The notes under the pieces are model-generated. The model did no database searches. It saw nothing but the letters and a program-made list of their open reading frames with translations, and was not told the origin of the DNA. Shown in pieces: positions 7,534-14,015 of a DNA stretch of 14,015 nt. Position 1 is the first letter of the stretch. Each line of letters opens with the position of its first letter. The translations under genes and the position numbers were made by a program. Source of the stretch: Planctomycetota bacterium (lineage in GTDB: Bacteria > Planctomycetota > Phycisphaerae > SM23-33); the NCBI GenBank assembly GCA_021160865.1, contig JAGHBS010000213.1, positions 1 to 14,015 of the forward strand, in the 5' to 3' direction.

Positions 7534-8406
7534 TTACTTGGTTATTAATGTTCCAATGCCTTCGTCAGTAAAGATTTCCAAAAGTAGCGAATGTGTAAAT
7601 CTACCATCGATAATATGGGTTCGTTTCACTCCGCCATCCAGCGCCCGCAGACATGCTTGAACCTTCGGAAGCATGCCTCCGGTGATAGTACCATCGGCAA
7701 TCATCTTGCGAATATCGGCTTCACTTGCCTGGCTAATTCTGCTGTTCGGATCATCTGCTACCGCTCGGATTCCGTGAACGTCGGAAACGACCACAAATTT
7801 ATCCGCCTTCAAGGCTGCGGCTACTTCACCAGCGGCAGAATCGGCATTGCAATTTAACTTTCCACCAGCCTTATCCCTCGCCAAGGGGGCAATTACCGGT
7901 ATCGTACCAGATCGACAAAGTAGTGAAATCAACTTGACGTTTACTTCGGTTATCCTGCCGACCATACCAAGATCAATCTTTTTACCATTTTCCTCGAGGA
8001 ACATCTTCTCGCCGAACAGCACACAGCTTGCTAATGTATGCAAGCCCATTGCCTCTGAGCCAAGGCGCTCGATTTGGGATACAATCTGTCGATTAATCTC
8101 ATTGCATAAAACATGTTCCACTACGGTAAGCGTTCGCTGATCGGTATATCGTTGCCCCTTTATAAATTGCACAGCAAGACCTGCCTGCTCCAGCGCACTA
8201 TTGATAGCCTTGCCCCCGCCGTGAACGATTACTACGTGTATGCCTACCGTGTTCATAAAGACCACATCGGTAATCAGGTCAGAGAATGCCTTGGCATCAT
8301 CCAAAGCTGCCCCGCCGAGCTTGATGACAACGGTCTTACCGGTGAACCGTTGAATATACCCCATCGCCTCGATGAGTACCTTGGCTTTAGCGATGGCTTG
8401 TTCCAT
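7534..8406 (-). CDS. argB: Acetylglutamate kinase
   Basis: ArgB phosphorylates N-acetylglutamate, the second step of arginine synthesis. The amino-acid-kinase motifs are KLGGAA (29-34), VHGGG (61-65), GQRYTD (84-89), NCNADSAAGEVA (185-196), GGMLPKV (243-249) and the C-terminal LLLEIFTDEGIGT. The 290-residue length fits. The extra N-terminal helix before the first strand (residues 1-22, including VLIEAMGYIQRF) is the feature found in arginine-inhibited, hexameric members, so feedback inhibition by arginine is likely. AGGAG lies eight bases before the ATG. A good promoter and an inverted repeat lie just upstream. argC, argJ and argD are not in the window, so the pathway is split. Confidence 0.96.
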   Translation of the reverse strand: MEQAIAKAKVLIEAMGYIQRFTGKTVVIKLGGAALDDAKAFSDLITDVVFMNTVGIHVVIVHGGGKAINSALEQAGLAVQFIKGQRYTDQRTLTVVEHVLCNEINRQIVSQIERLGSEAMGLHTLASCVLFGEKMFLEENGKKIDLGMVGRITEVNVKLISLLCRSGTIPVIAPLARDKAGGKLNCNADSAAGEVAAALKADKFVVVSDVHGIRAVADDPNSRISQASEADIRKMIADGTITGGMLPKVQACLRALDGGVKRTHIIDGRFTHSLLLEIFTDEGIGTLITK

Positions 8407-8433
8407 AGCGATTGCTCCTAAACGAAAGAAACA

Positions 8434-8462
8434 AAATTACACCTCGCCAGCGATATTGTCAA
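8434..8462 (-). promoter_or_regulatory. Candidate promoter of argB-argF
   Basis: The minus strand reads TTGACA (8462-8457, perfect), a 17-base spacer, then TAATTT (8439-8434, three of six). Transcription would start near 8427, giving a leader of about 20 bases that holds the AGGAG ribosome site. Confidence 0.45.
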
Positions 8463-8468
8463 TTAGCC

Positions 8469-8484
8469 AGTTGATTTATCAACT
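8469..8484. repeat. Perfect inverted repeat, possible operator beside the argBF promoter
   Basis: Arms AGTTGAT and ATCAACT (7 bp each) are separated by TT. The element ends six bases upstream of the -35 box of the argB promoter. No U-run follows on either strand, so it does not look like a terminator. Its size and place fit a regulator site. The ArgR consensus half-site is similar in A/T content but not identical, so the regulator is unknown. Confidence 0.35.
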
Positions 8485-8530
8485 CACCTGTTCTGTTTTC
8501 CTTCTAATCAGACAATCATGGGTGAATGGG

Positions 8531-9652
8531 TCAATAATGCGAAATGACATATCGTAGCAATACATCCGAATCGATTTGCTCAACTTCAGGGCAAGGCAGT
8601 TTCAGGGCTTGAGAGACTTTCTCGATATCCTCACCTTGCACTGCGGACATACTCCCTACCCCGCCTATTATGCAAGGGGCGATGAAAACCATCAGCTCAT
8701 CAGCCAGACCTTGCATTATGAATGATGTGATAACCTCCCTGCCACCTTCAATTAGAAAATACGTCCATTCTCTTTTGCCCAATTCGGTAAGCAATGATTC
8801 CAAATCAACCTTACCCTTATGAGACGGAAGCGATAAAACCTCAATGCCCGCTTGCTGGAAGAATTTTACCCGATCCGCCGCTGCTTGGTTGGTGGTTGCG
8901 ATAATCACGGGCGAAACCTCAAGCGTGCGAATCAGACGACAATCGAGAGGAATCCGCAATCTGCTATCCAATATCACCCTCACAGGTTGAGAAGATGAAG
9001 GGTTATCATCAGCATCTCGACTGGTAAGGAGCGGATCATCTGCAATTACCGTACCGACCCCGACGCAAACACCATCACAAAGTCGGCGAAGTTCATGGAC
9101 TCGTCGGCGGGAAGCTGTAGAAGAAATCCATTTACTATCACCACTGGCTGTTGCAATCTTACCATCAAGGCTTTGAGCCCACTTGCAGATTACCCATGGC
9201 TGCTGTTTGGTTCTCAGTTTGATGTATCCTGACAGTAATTTACGAACTTCTTCTGCCCCAATACCGACGACCACTTCAACTCCCGCATCTTTGAGCCTCC
9301 TAAAACCTCTCCCGGCAACTTTCGGATCAACATCTTCGATGGCTGATACCACTCGTGAGATGCCCGAAGAGATAATCGCCTCAGTGCAGGGTGGGGTCTT
9401 ACCGAAATGGCAGCATGGCTCGAGTGTCACGTACATCGTTGCACCAGTAAGGTCTTCATGATGTTTTAGGGCATCATTAATAGCGTTAATTTCTGCGTGA
9501 GGGCCGCCGAAGCGCTCATGATAACCTTGCCCAATAATCTTACCTTCCTTTACTATAACCGCTCCGACCATCGGATTGGGTTCAACGCTACCCCTACCTT
9601 TGCGAGCAAGGTCAATTGCCATAGCCATGAAAAACTCATCATCCCTTGCCAT
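8531..9652 (-). CDS. ribD: Bifunctional riboflavin deaminase-reductase RibD
   Basis: RibD carries out the second and third steps of riboflavin synthesis. It deaminates the pyrimidine intermediate, then reduces the ribosyl side chain with NADPH. The N-terminal zinc deaminase has HAE (52-54) and PCCHFGKTPPC (89-99), where the usual Ser after the first Cys is Cys. The reductase domain starts near residue 150 with WAQSLDGKIAT (158-168) and includes GVGTVIADDPLLT (198-210) and IEGGREV (301-307). The length is 373 residues from the ATG at 9652, which matches where family members usually begin. A GTG ten codons upstream (9682) is an alternative, but the likely start point near 9690 would leave it almost no leader. 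Other rib genes are absent here. A gap of about 124 bases separates it from argB, which has its own promoter. Confidence 0.94.
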   Translation of the reverse strand: MARDDEFFMAMAIDLARKGRGSVEPNPMVGAVIVKEGKIIGQGYHERFGGPHAEINAINDALKHHEDLTGATMYVTLEPCCHFGKTPPCTEAIISSGISRVVSAIEDVDPKVAGRGFRRLKDAGVEVVVGIGAEEVRKLLSGYIKLRTKQQPWVICKWAQSLDGKIATASGDSKWISSTASRRRVHELRRLCDGVCVGVGTVIADDPLLTSRDADDNPSSSQPVRVILDSRLRIPLDCRLIRTLEVSPVIIATTNQAAADRVKFFQQAGIEVLSLPSHKGKVDLESLLTELGKREWTYFLIEGGREVITSFIMQGLADELMVFIAPCIIGGVGSMSAVQGEDIEKVSQALKLPCPEVEQIDSDVLLRYVISHY

Positions 9653-9696
9653 AGTTGATAACTCATATTGAAGATTAATCACGCTTCTTCAAATCG

Positions 9697-9725
9697 ATTA
9701 TCTCCCGCAAGCATTGATGTTGCAA
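9697..9725 (-). promoter_or_regulatory. Candidate promoter of ribD
   Basis: The minus strand reads TTGCAA (9725-9720), a 17-base spacer, then GATAAT (9702-9697, five of six). The start would be near 9690, about 38 bases before the ATG at 9652. The -35 box is a palindrome that could also serve the divergent gene. Confidence 0.4.
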
Positions 9726-9749
9726 AACTATATTGACGAGTTATATAAT
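9720..9749 (+). promoter_or_regulatory. Candidate promoter of the PH-like membrane protein gene
   Basis: TTGCAA (9720-9725) is followed after 18 bases by a perfect TATAAT (9744-9749). The start would be near 9756, leaving a leader of about 127 bases. Two further TATAAT words (9790-9795 and 9796-9801) lie downstream but have no convincing -35 box at the right distance. Confidence 0.35.
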
Positions 9750-9882
9750 CAGAGTTCGACGATTTGTCTCATCGTGAAAATTTGACAAGTATAATTATAA
9801 TTCAAGTAAATCAGCATTGTTGGTGAGCGTCTCGTAATCAATCATTTGCTCTACTGTGGAAATCTGCATTAGGGGCAAAACA

Positions 9883-10380
9883 ATGGACGAACAATCGCAG
9901 GAAAAGAAAGAAACCAACCTTGTAGTATGTCCTGCCAGTAAAGAGCCGGGCGTTCGATGGATAATCTTCGCCTGCTTTTTACTAATTGGCGGAATATACT
10001 GTTTCGTTGACCATTTCATCTGGGGAAAATACCAATACCCCGAGCCGTTTGACTGGAATGCTTACCTTAGCTACCTGTTCAATCATTATGGTGCGATTTT
10101 GTTCCCAGCCGCTGCGGTCATCTTGATAATCCGTGCGGTAATAAGCATGCGCCGCAAACTAATAGCCGACGAAGAAGGTATTGGCTATGTGGGGAAAGAA
10201 AAAATCCGCTGGGATGCCTTCAAATCGCTTGATGCCTCAAAACTCAAATCCAAAGGGATTCTGAAACTCAAATATGACTCGAACGGTCGGGAAAAGGTCT
10301 TGACACTCGATAACTGGAAGTTGCAAAACTTCCGCTCACTGGTGGAATTGGTGGAAAAGAAAATCACTGCTGAAAAATAG
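9883..10380 (+). CDS. Hypothetical two-helix membrane protein with PH-like C-terminal domain
   Basis: This 165-residue protein is not recognised by name. Two hydrophobic segments (about 25-44 and 70-88) are followed by RRKLIADEEGIGY. The remaining soluble domain (about 93-162) alternates short strands (IRWDAFKSL, GILKLKYD, KVLTLDNW) and ends in one amphipathic helix (LVELVEKKI). That layout resembles the PH-like domains found at the end of many small bacterial membrane proteins. Both termini would be cytoplasmic. ATG at 9883 is chosen because AGGGG lies seven bases upstream; the frame is open back to a GTG at 9856 that has no such site. The gene stands alone between ribD (divergent) and the tRNA gene. 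No catalytic residues are evident. Confidence 0.75.
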   Translation: MDEQSQEKKETNLVVCPASKEPGVRWIIFACFLLIGGIYCFVDHFIWGKYQYPEPFDWNAYLSYLFNHYGAILFPAAAVILIIRAVISMRRKLIADEEGIGYVGKEKIRWDAFKSLDASKLKSKGILKLKYDSNGREKVLTLDNWKLQNFRSLVELVEKKITAEK

Positions 10381-10400
10381 TACAACCGAAATCAAACCCC

Positions 10401-10430
10401 TTGATAAATTCACAGACGTATTTATATAAT
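10401..10430 (+). promoter_or_regulatory. Candidate upstream promoter of tRNA-Lys
   Basis: TTGATA (10401-10406), an 18-base spacer and a perfect TATAAT (10425-10430) lie upstream of the tRNA. The start would be near 10437, giving a 5' leader of about 60 bases to be trimmed by RNase P. Confidence 0.55.
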
Positions 10431-10451
10431 GATAGTCTCGATTGCCTTGTT

Positions 10452-10480
10452 TTGTCCTTGAGAAAAAGCAAAGATAAAAT
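10452..10480 (+). promoter_or_regulatory. Candidate second promoter of tRNA-Lys
   Basis: TTGTCC (10452-10457), a 17-base spacer and TAAAAT (10475-10480, five of six) would start transcription near 10487, about 12 bases before the mature tRNA. It is weaker than the upstream pair. Confidence 0.35.
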
Positions 10481-10498
10481 AAATAAACTCATAAACCA

Positions 10499-10571
<73 letters not shown>

Positions 10572-10647
10572 GTTCATAAAGGGGAAGACACCATCAGAAA
10601 TTCTTCACCGTCGTTGACCATGCTTACCAAATATTATCGTTGCAAAT

Positions 10648-11493
10648 TTACGACGGATATAGGGTGGGGGTAAATCTTTTGGCGTAGAAACGGGTTGCCT
10701 TCGAAATGTCTAAATCAGCAACGAGCAGTTTCTCCACTCCATAGGGAACATAAGCGATGCATTCACCGGAAGGGTCAACAATGCTCGTTGCAGAGTTCTG
10801 ATATCGCATAGCAGTATTCACGCTGGCAAAGTAGATGGAGTTTTCCTGCGTTCGACAAATCATGGCTTGCTCGTAAAATGACTTACCCCACTGCCAATTT
10901 CGCATACACTTCTTCCATCTATTCAAAGATATGCCAGGCGGGGGAAAAATCTTCTTATCGCTGCCCGTAACCTGAGGCTGAAATACTATCCGTGCACCCC
11001 GTACAGCTGCCCACCTGACCGTTTCAGGATACCGCCAGCCTTCATGGCAAAGAACGATCCCGAACTTCACTCCATTTACACTGAAAACCCTCCGTGTACC
11101 ATCAGGAACATAATACCGATCTTCACCAAAGGGGGTTATCTGGTTCTTCGTCTGATAGCCCAGGATTCTACCGGCAGCTGATATGACATACGCCCGATTG
11201 TACAACTTACCTTCCTCGAACCATTCCATCGGGATAATAACAGCGATGCGGTATTGTCTTGCTGCTAAACGGATACTTTCCAAGGCTGACTCCTGTGCCT
11301 GCTGATTTGGCGGGGGTAATTCCAAATCCAATCCGCGCAAGCCCGGTAAATATGCCTCCGGAAAGCAGACAATCTCAGCCTTCCTCGAAGCTGCTCGTTG
11401 CAAATAGGTAATAACTTTATCAACGCCTTGCTCGATACTATCGGGATGCCTTATCGAAGCAAGGGCAATACGAAACATTCTTCCCTTCATCAT
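10648..11493 (-). CDS. Carbon-nitrogen hydrolase (nitrilase superfamily)
   Basis: This 281-residue cytoplasmic enzyme has the Glu-Lys-Cys triad of amidases, N-carbamoyl hydrolases and nitrilases. E46 lies in CFPEAYLPG, K116 in YQTKNQI and C149 in VLCHEGWRYPE. The nucleophile motif differs from the common CYDxRFPE by having His-Glu after Cys. Near the C-terminus, NSATSIVDPSG (232-242) is the usual strand-turn. The substrate cannot be assigned from motifs. AGGAG lies four bases before the first ATG and seven before the second, so the start could be at 11493 or 11490. The gene follows the metal-exporter gene after a gap of about 50 bases and may be the last gene of that transcript. Its 3' end faces the tRNA gene. 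Confidence 0.9.
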   Translation of the reverse strand: MMKGRMFRIALASIRHPDSIEQGVDKVITYLQRAASRKAEIVCFPEAYLPGLRGLDLELPPPNQQAQESALESIRLAARQYRIAVIIPMEWFEEGKLYNRAYVISAAGRILGYQTKNQITPFGEDRYYVPDGTRRVFSVNGVKFGIVLCHEGWRYPETVRWAAVRGARIVFQPQVTGSDKKIFPPPGISLNRWKKCMRNWQWGKSFYEQAMICRTQENSIYFASVNTAMRYQNSATSIVDPSGECIAYVPYGVEKLLVADLDISKATRFYAKRFTPTLYPS

Positions 11494-11544
11494 TTATCTC
11501 CTATCTCCTCAGCAAACCATCAGAAAATATATGCCCACGAAAGG

Positions 11545-12573
11545 TCAATAGCCTACTGCCAGTAGTATCGCCCCGATTGCCCCACCGACGACGAGGTTAA
11601 CCAGTTTTATCTTGATAAATGCCTTGCGGGAATACGCCAGCATCGGCAGCATCCCATGACCATCCTGCACGATTGAACTTGCAAGCAAAATGCTGAAGGG
11701 AATCGTACCGTCAGCAAAGAGTTTCACAAAGATTATGTGAGGCCCGGATTCAGGAATTATCCCAATCAGACAGGCTGCCAGTAATACTAACCAATGCCAC
11801 TGAGCCTTCTGACGAATACTTTCCTGCCATTGAGGAAATCGCAAATTCGCAAGATAGACCACCAGCAACGTCCCAAGCACCCATAAAAACACTCGTAAAG
11901 CATGCCTTCGAGCAACATGTTTCCATAAATGCTCCTCAAGAAAATGGTCTGGTACGGTAGTGACTATCAACAAGGCGATAGACGAAACCACCAACACCGT
12001 AATCCGTACCCAATTCCATTCCTTCGGACCTACCTGGCCAGTCAGTAAAGCAATGAGATAAGCAACCAGCACAGCAAAGAGGATTCCCCTTGCAGCAGAG
12101 CAATTTTTCCACTGGGTGACCATAACTCCGGCAGAAAAATGTTTGCATTCCTCGCCATGAACTTCAAATCCTTGAGGAATATCTACATCGACACGCATCT
12201 GTCTGCTCAGGAACCTGTCCGTCAATACACCAGCGATTAATGCGATGACGAACAATATACCCGTCAGGATGAGAAATTGTTTGGGTATCATTGCCAGCAT
12301 AATAAAGGATTCGTCACCGCTGGTTGCAATCATCGTTGCCACTACCGCACCGGCGGTTACCATTCGGTGGGCATACATCGCCACCATAGCAAAGGCACCA
12401 AGACAACCCGGCGTGGCACCAAGAAACGAACCAAGCAGATACTGACCCCACTTATTAGCAGCCAACTTCTTCTGCCACTCACCCCTGCTTAAAACATTGA
12501 GATACTCGATAATCAACATCATCACGAAAACAAAGCCGGTAACCATGAATGCTTCTCTCAATACCTTTATCAT
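11545..12573 (-). CDS. Putative multi-helix heavy-metal exporter (manganese/arsenic efflux type)
   Basis: This 342-residue integral membrane protein resembles the family described as a putative 10-TM heavy-metal exporter (ArsP_2-like, also annotated as putative manganese transporter). Two similar halves are visible. GATPGCLGA (52-60) followed by SGDE (85-88) in the first half corresponds to GIIPESGPHIIF (271-282) followed by QDGHGMLP (303-310) in the second. A central soluble loop (about 125-155) contains EVHGEECKHF (H139, C143, H145), a possible metal-sensing or metal-binding patch. The ATG at 12573 is chosen because GGAG lies eight bases upstream; a TTG at 12606 is open but unsupported. The neighbours are DUF21/CBS proteins upstream and a nitrilase-type hydrolase downstream. 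The family assignment is from memory of its motifs, and the metal is not predictable. Confidence 0.78.
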   Translation of the reverse strand: MIKVLREAFMVTGFVFVMMLIIEYLNVLSRGEWQKKLAANKWGQYLLGSFLGATPGCLGAFAMVAMYAHRMVTAGAVVATMIATSGDESFIMLAMIPKQFLILTGILFVIALIAGVLTDRFLSRQMRVDVDIPQGFEVHGEECKHFSAGVMVTQWKNCSAARGILFAVLVAYLIALLTGQVGPKEWNWVRITVLVVSSIALLIVTTVPDHFLEEHLWKHVARRHALRVFLWVLGTLLVVYLANLRFPQWQESIRQKAQWHWLVLLAACLIGIIPESGPHIIFVKLFADGTIPFSILLASSIVQDGHGMLPMLAYSRKAFIKIKLVNLVVGGAIGAILLAVGY

Positions 12574-12581
12574 TTGAGCAT

Positions 12582-12585
12582 CTCC
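12582..12585 (-). promoter_or_regulatory. Ribosome binding site that decides the exporter start
   Basis: GGAG on the minus strand lies eight bases before the ATG at 12573-12571 and downstream of the alternative TTG at 12606, so the shorter protein is favoured. Confidence 0.6.
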
Positions 12586-12595
12586 GTTCTGGTAC

Positions 12596-12620
12596 CTTGC
12601 ACGCAAGACCCTGCTGCAGG
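12596..12620. repeat. Two adjacent short inverted repeats in the leader of the exporter gene
   Basis: CTTGC-AC-GCAAG (12596-12607) and CCTGC-T-GCAGG (12610-12620) are separated by only two bases. They lie between the upstream gene and the exporter start, within 25-50 bases of its ATG. A weak promoter-like pair lies further upstream on the minus strand: CTGACA at 12658-12653 and TATGCA at 12635-12630, with a 17-base spacer. The repeats could be regulator half-sites or small RNA hairpins. No match to the manganese riboswitch was recognised. Confidence 0.3.
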
Positions 12621-12678
12621 AGTTTCTAATGCATAATTACTGCTGTATTGTTTGTCAGGCCCCACTTTTATTACCGCA

Positions 12679-13683
12679 TTACCACTCTTGCAGTTCGCCG
12701 ACGATTTCTTCAACTAAGTCTTTTATTGTTATCAACCCGACACACTGCCCCGACGGATTAACCACGAAGGCAATTACTGTCGGCCTTTGTCTCATTTCGA
12801 TTAATGCCTCGGTGATGTTCATTTGTTGGGGTAATTTCACTGCCTCGGTAATATGAGCCCCAATAGGCATATCAGAAGGGCTTAATAAAACATCATAGGC
12901 ATTGAGCACCCCTACAATATTTCGCCTACTACCTAAATATACCCCCATGCGAGGATGACCGTATTGCTTGAGTAAATCGTATACCATCTGTCGGCTTGCG
13001 TCCTTAGGGATCAGAACCGCTTTGTCGATACGAACCATAACGTCGCTAAGAGTAACGTTTGAGATATTGACGATACGGTTTGCCATAACTGATTGTGCTT
13101 GAGTTATTGCCCCGCTTGCCCTTCCCTCGGCAATGATAGTAGCAATTCTACTTGACCCGCTAAATGGATTATCAGCCTCAGCATCGATCTGCTCACCCAG
13201 ACATCGCAGAACCGCTCGAACGGTAATGCCAAGAAGCCCGACAAGACCGGTTAATGTGAATATCTTGCGAGAAAAATCAAGAAAGGATGAAAGTTTATAA
13301 GTGATAGTCTCTCCGTATCGCTGGAACAAACTCTTAGGTAGCAACTCGCAAAAGACAAAGACAATCGGAGTAAGAATAAACATTGCTGACCAACCTGGAT
13401 GTGTCCAATTACGGAAAGTCAATATCATTACAATACCCATTGAGGCAATATAATTAGCCAGGTTGTTCCCGATCAACAGCACGCCTAAGGGTTCGTACTT
13501 TCCTCGAAGGGCTGATTGCAATTTGATAGCCCGACGTGAACCAGCATCAGCTAATAAATCAAGGCGGATTTTGTTGACAACATAAGTTCCCGTTTCAAGT
13601 CCGCTATATAGAAATGAAAGCGTCAGCCCGCTGACAAGGACGACCCATCCGATAATCTCGCCGGATTGAATTACTCCGATCAC
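12679..13683 (-). CDS. DUF21 (CNNM-type) transmembrane protein with paired CBS domains
   Basis: Members of this family are linked to magnesium, cobalt or other cation transport. The 334-residue protein has a DUF21 membrane domain (about 8-185) with the conserved stretches SGLETGTYVVNKIRL (27-41), GNNLANYIAS (72-81) and ELLPKSLFQR (113-122). A CBS pair follows (about 205-270 and 275-332), a module that usually binds adenine nucleotides. It stops directly after the second CBS domain, so the CorC/HlyC domain common at the C-terminus is missing. Translation begins at a GTG that overlaps the previous gene's stop by four bases (GTGA), with a perfect AGGAGG seven bases upstream. Tandem paralogues of this kind may act together. 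Confidence 0.9.
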   Translation of the reverse strand: MIGVIQSGEIIGWVVLVSGLTLSFLYSGLETGTYVVNKIRLDLLADAGSRRAIKLQSALRGKYEPLGVLLIGNNLANYIASMGIVMILTFRNWTHPGWSAMFILTPIVFVFCELLPKSLFQRYGETITYKLSSFLDFSRKIFTLTGLVGLLGITVRAVLRCLGEQIDAEADNPFSGSSRIATIIAEGRASGAITQAQSVMANRIVNISNVTLSDVMVRIDKAVLIPKDASRQMVYDLLKQYGHPRMGVYLGSRRNIVGVLNAYDVLLSPSDMPIGAHITEAVKLPQQMNITEALIEMRQRPTVIAFVVNPSGQCVGLITIKDLVEEIVGELQEW

Positions 13684-14015
13684 GATTCAGCCTCCTGGAG
13701 TTTCACTCTAAGCAGACCTATCCTTCGCCTTCTCATTGCCTCGACGGTGAAGATGATGTTTCGGTATCTTGCCTGCTCCCCCACCTGTGGAATATGCCCA
13801 AGTATTGATACGACCAACCCACCGACTGTCTTGAAGCGGACGTTGCCCAAATCCATCGGAAAGGCTTCTGTCCATTCGTGAATTGGTAAGTCCCCATCAA
13901 CGAGCCATTCATTTTGACCAACCTGACGAACAAACGGGCCAGTAGATTCTTCGCGTCCTTCGGTGATATCACCAACAATTTCCTCGACGATTTCCTCCAG
14001 CGTTACTACCCCTGC
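13680..14015 (-). CDS. CorC/HlyC-type CBS protein, 3' part only (5' end beyond the window)
   Basis: The frame has no stop from 13680 (TGA) to the window edge and gives the last 111 residues. It begins with AGVVTLEEIVEEIVGDI, the end of a second CBS domain. A CorC/HlyC transporter-associated domain follows (about 29-105), with WLVDGDLPIHEW, FKTVGGLVVSILGHIP and a late basic patch MRRRRIGLLRVKL. The full gene presumably carries a DUF21 membrane domain and two CBS domains upstream, as in the neighbouring paralogue. The stop overlaps the next gene's GTG by four bases, so the two are translationally coupled. There is no Met near the window edge, so this truncation reflects the sequence boundary and not a broken gene. 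Confidence 0.9.
   Translation of the reverse strand, partial: AGVVTLEEIVEEIVGDITEGREESTGPFVRQVGQNEWLVDGDLPIHEWTEAFPMDLGNVRFKTVGGLVVSILGHIPQVGEQARYRNIIFTVEAMRRRRIGLLRVKLQEAES
13691..13696 (-). promoter_or_regulatory. Strong Shine-Dalgarno site for the second DUF21/CBS gene
   Basis: A perfect AGGAGG on the minus strand lies seven bases before the GTG at 13683, inside the 3' end of the upstream gene. It supports the GTG start and the four-base overlap. Confidence 0.75.

Noticed and set aside
10572..10660. Possible terminator after tRNA-Lys (GAAGA/TCTTC and CCGTCG/CGACGG arms)
   Set aside because: The stems are short with long loops and lack a U-run in the right place.

Overview
The window is bacterial chromosome, densely packed with mostly housekeeping and metabolic genes. 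By eye the base composition is moderate, roughly mid-40s % G+C. Start codons are mixed ATG and GTG, and several genes have clear Shine-Dalgarno sites. The style of RecG, ArgF and RibD and the loosely clustered short operons would fit a Planctomycetota (Phycisphaerae-like) bacterium, but that is a weak inference. No phage, insertion sequence, CRISPR array or toxin-antitoxin locus is visible, and no gene-free stretch exceeds 300 bases.

Layout, left to right. A small four-helix membrane protein of unknown function (157-705, +) converges on recG across a compact hairpin at 743-780 that may terminate both. On the minus strand a LysM lipoprotein gene and recG form a two-gene operon, with one base between the lipoprotein stop and the recG GTG, behind a good sigma-70-type promoter at 3386-3413. 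A lone fumarylacetoacetate-hydrolase-family gene (3498-4274, -) diverges from a plus-strand pair: an ACT-domain malic enzyme (4401-5867) overlapping nadD by 11 bases. This couples an NAD-using enzyme gene to an NAD-making one. Next comes a minus-strand argB-argF pair with its own promoter and an adjacent inverted repeat, then ribD (8531-9652, -), which diverges from a small membrane protein with a PH-like tail (9883-10380, +). A tRNA-Lys(CTT) gene with two candidate promoters lies at 10499-10571.

The right quarter is a minus-strand group. It holds the 3' end of a CorC/HlyC-type protein (cut by the window edge), an overlapping second DUF21/CBS protein, a predicted multi-helix heavy-metal (manganese/arsenic-type) exporter, and a nitrilase-superfamily amidohydrolase. 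The first three suggest an envelope cation-homeostasis group.

Taken together, the window covers DNA repair (RecG), NAD, arginine and riboflavin biosynthesis, C4 metabolism and metal transport. I did not find a convincing new biological system. The points most worth a second look are the metal-transport neighbourhood, a probably leaderless membrane protein, the LysM-recG coupling, and the inverted repeat beside the argBF promoter.
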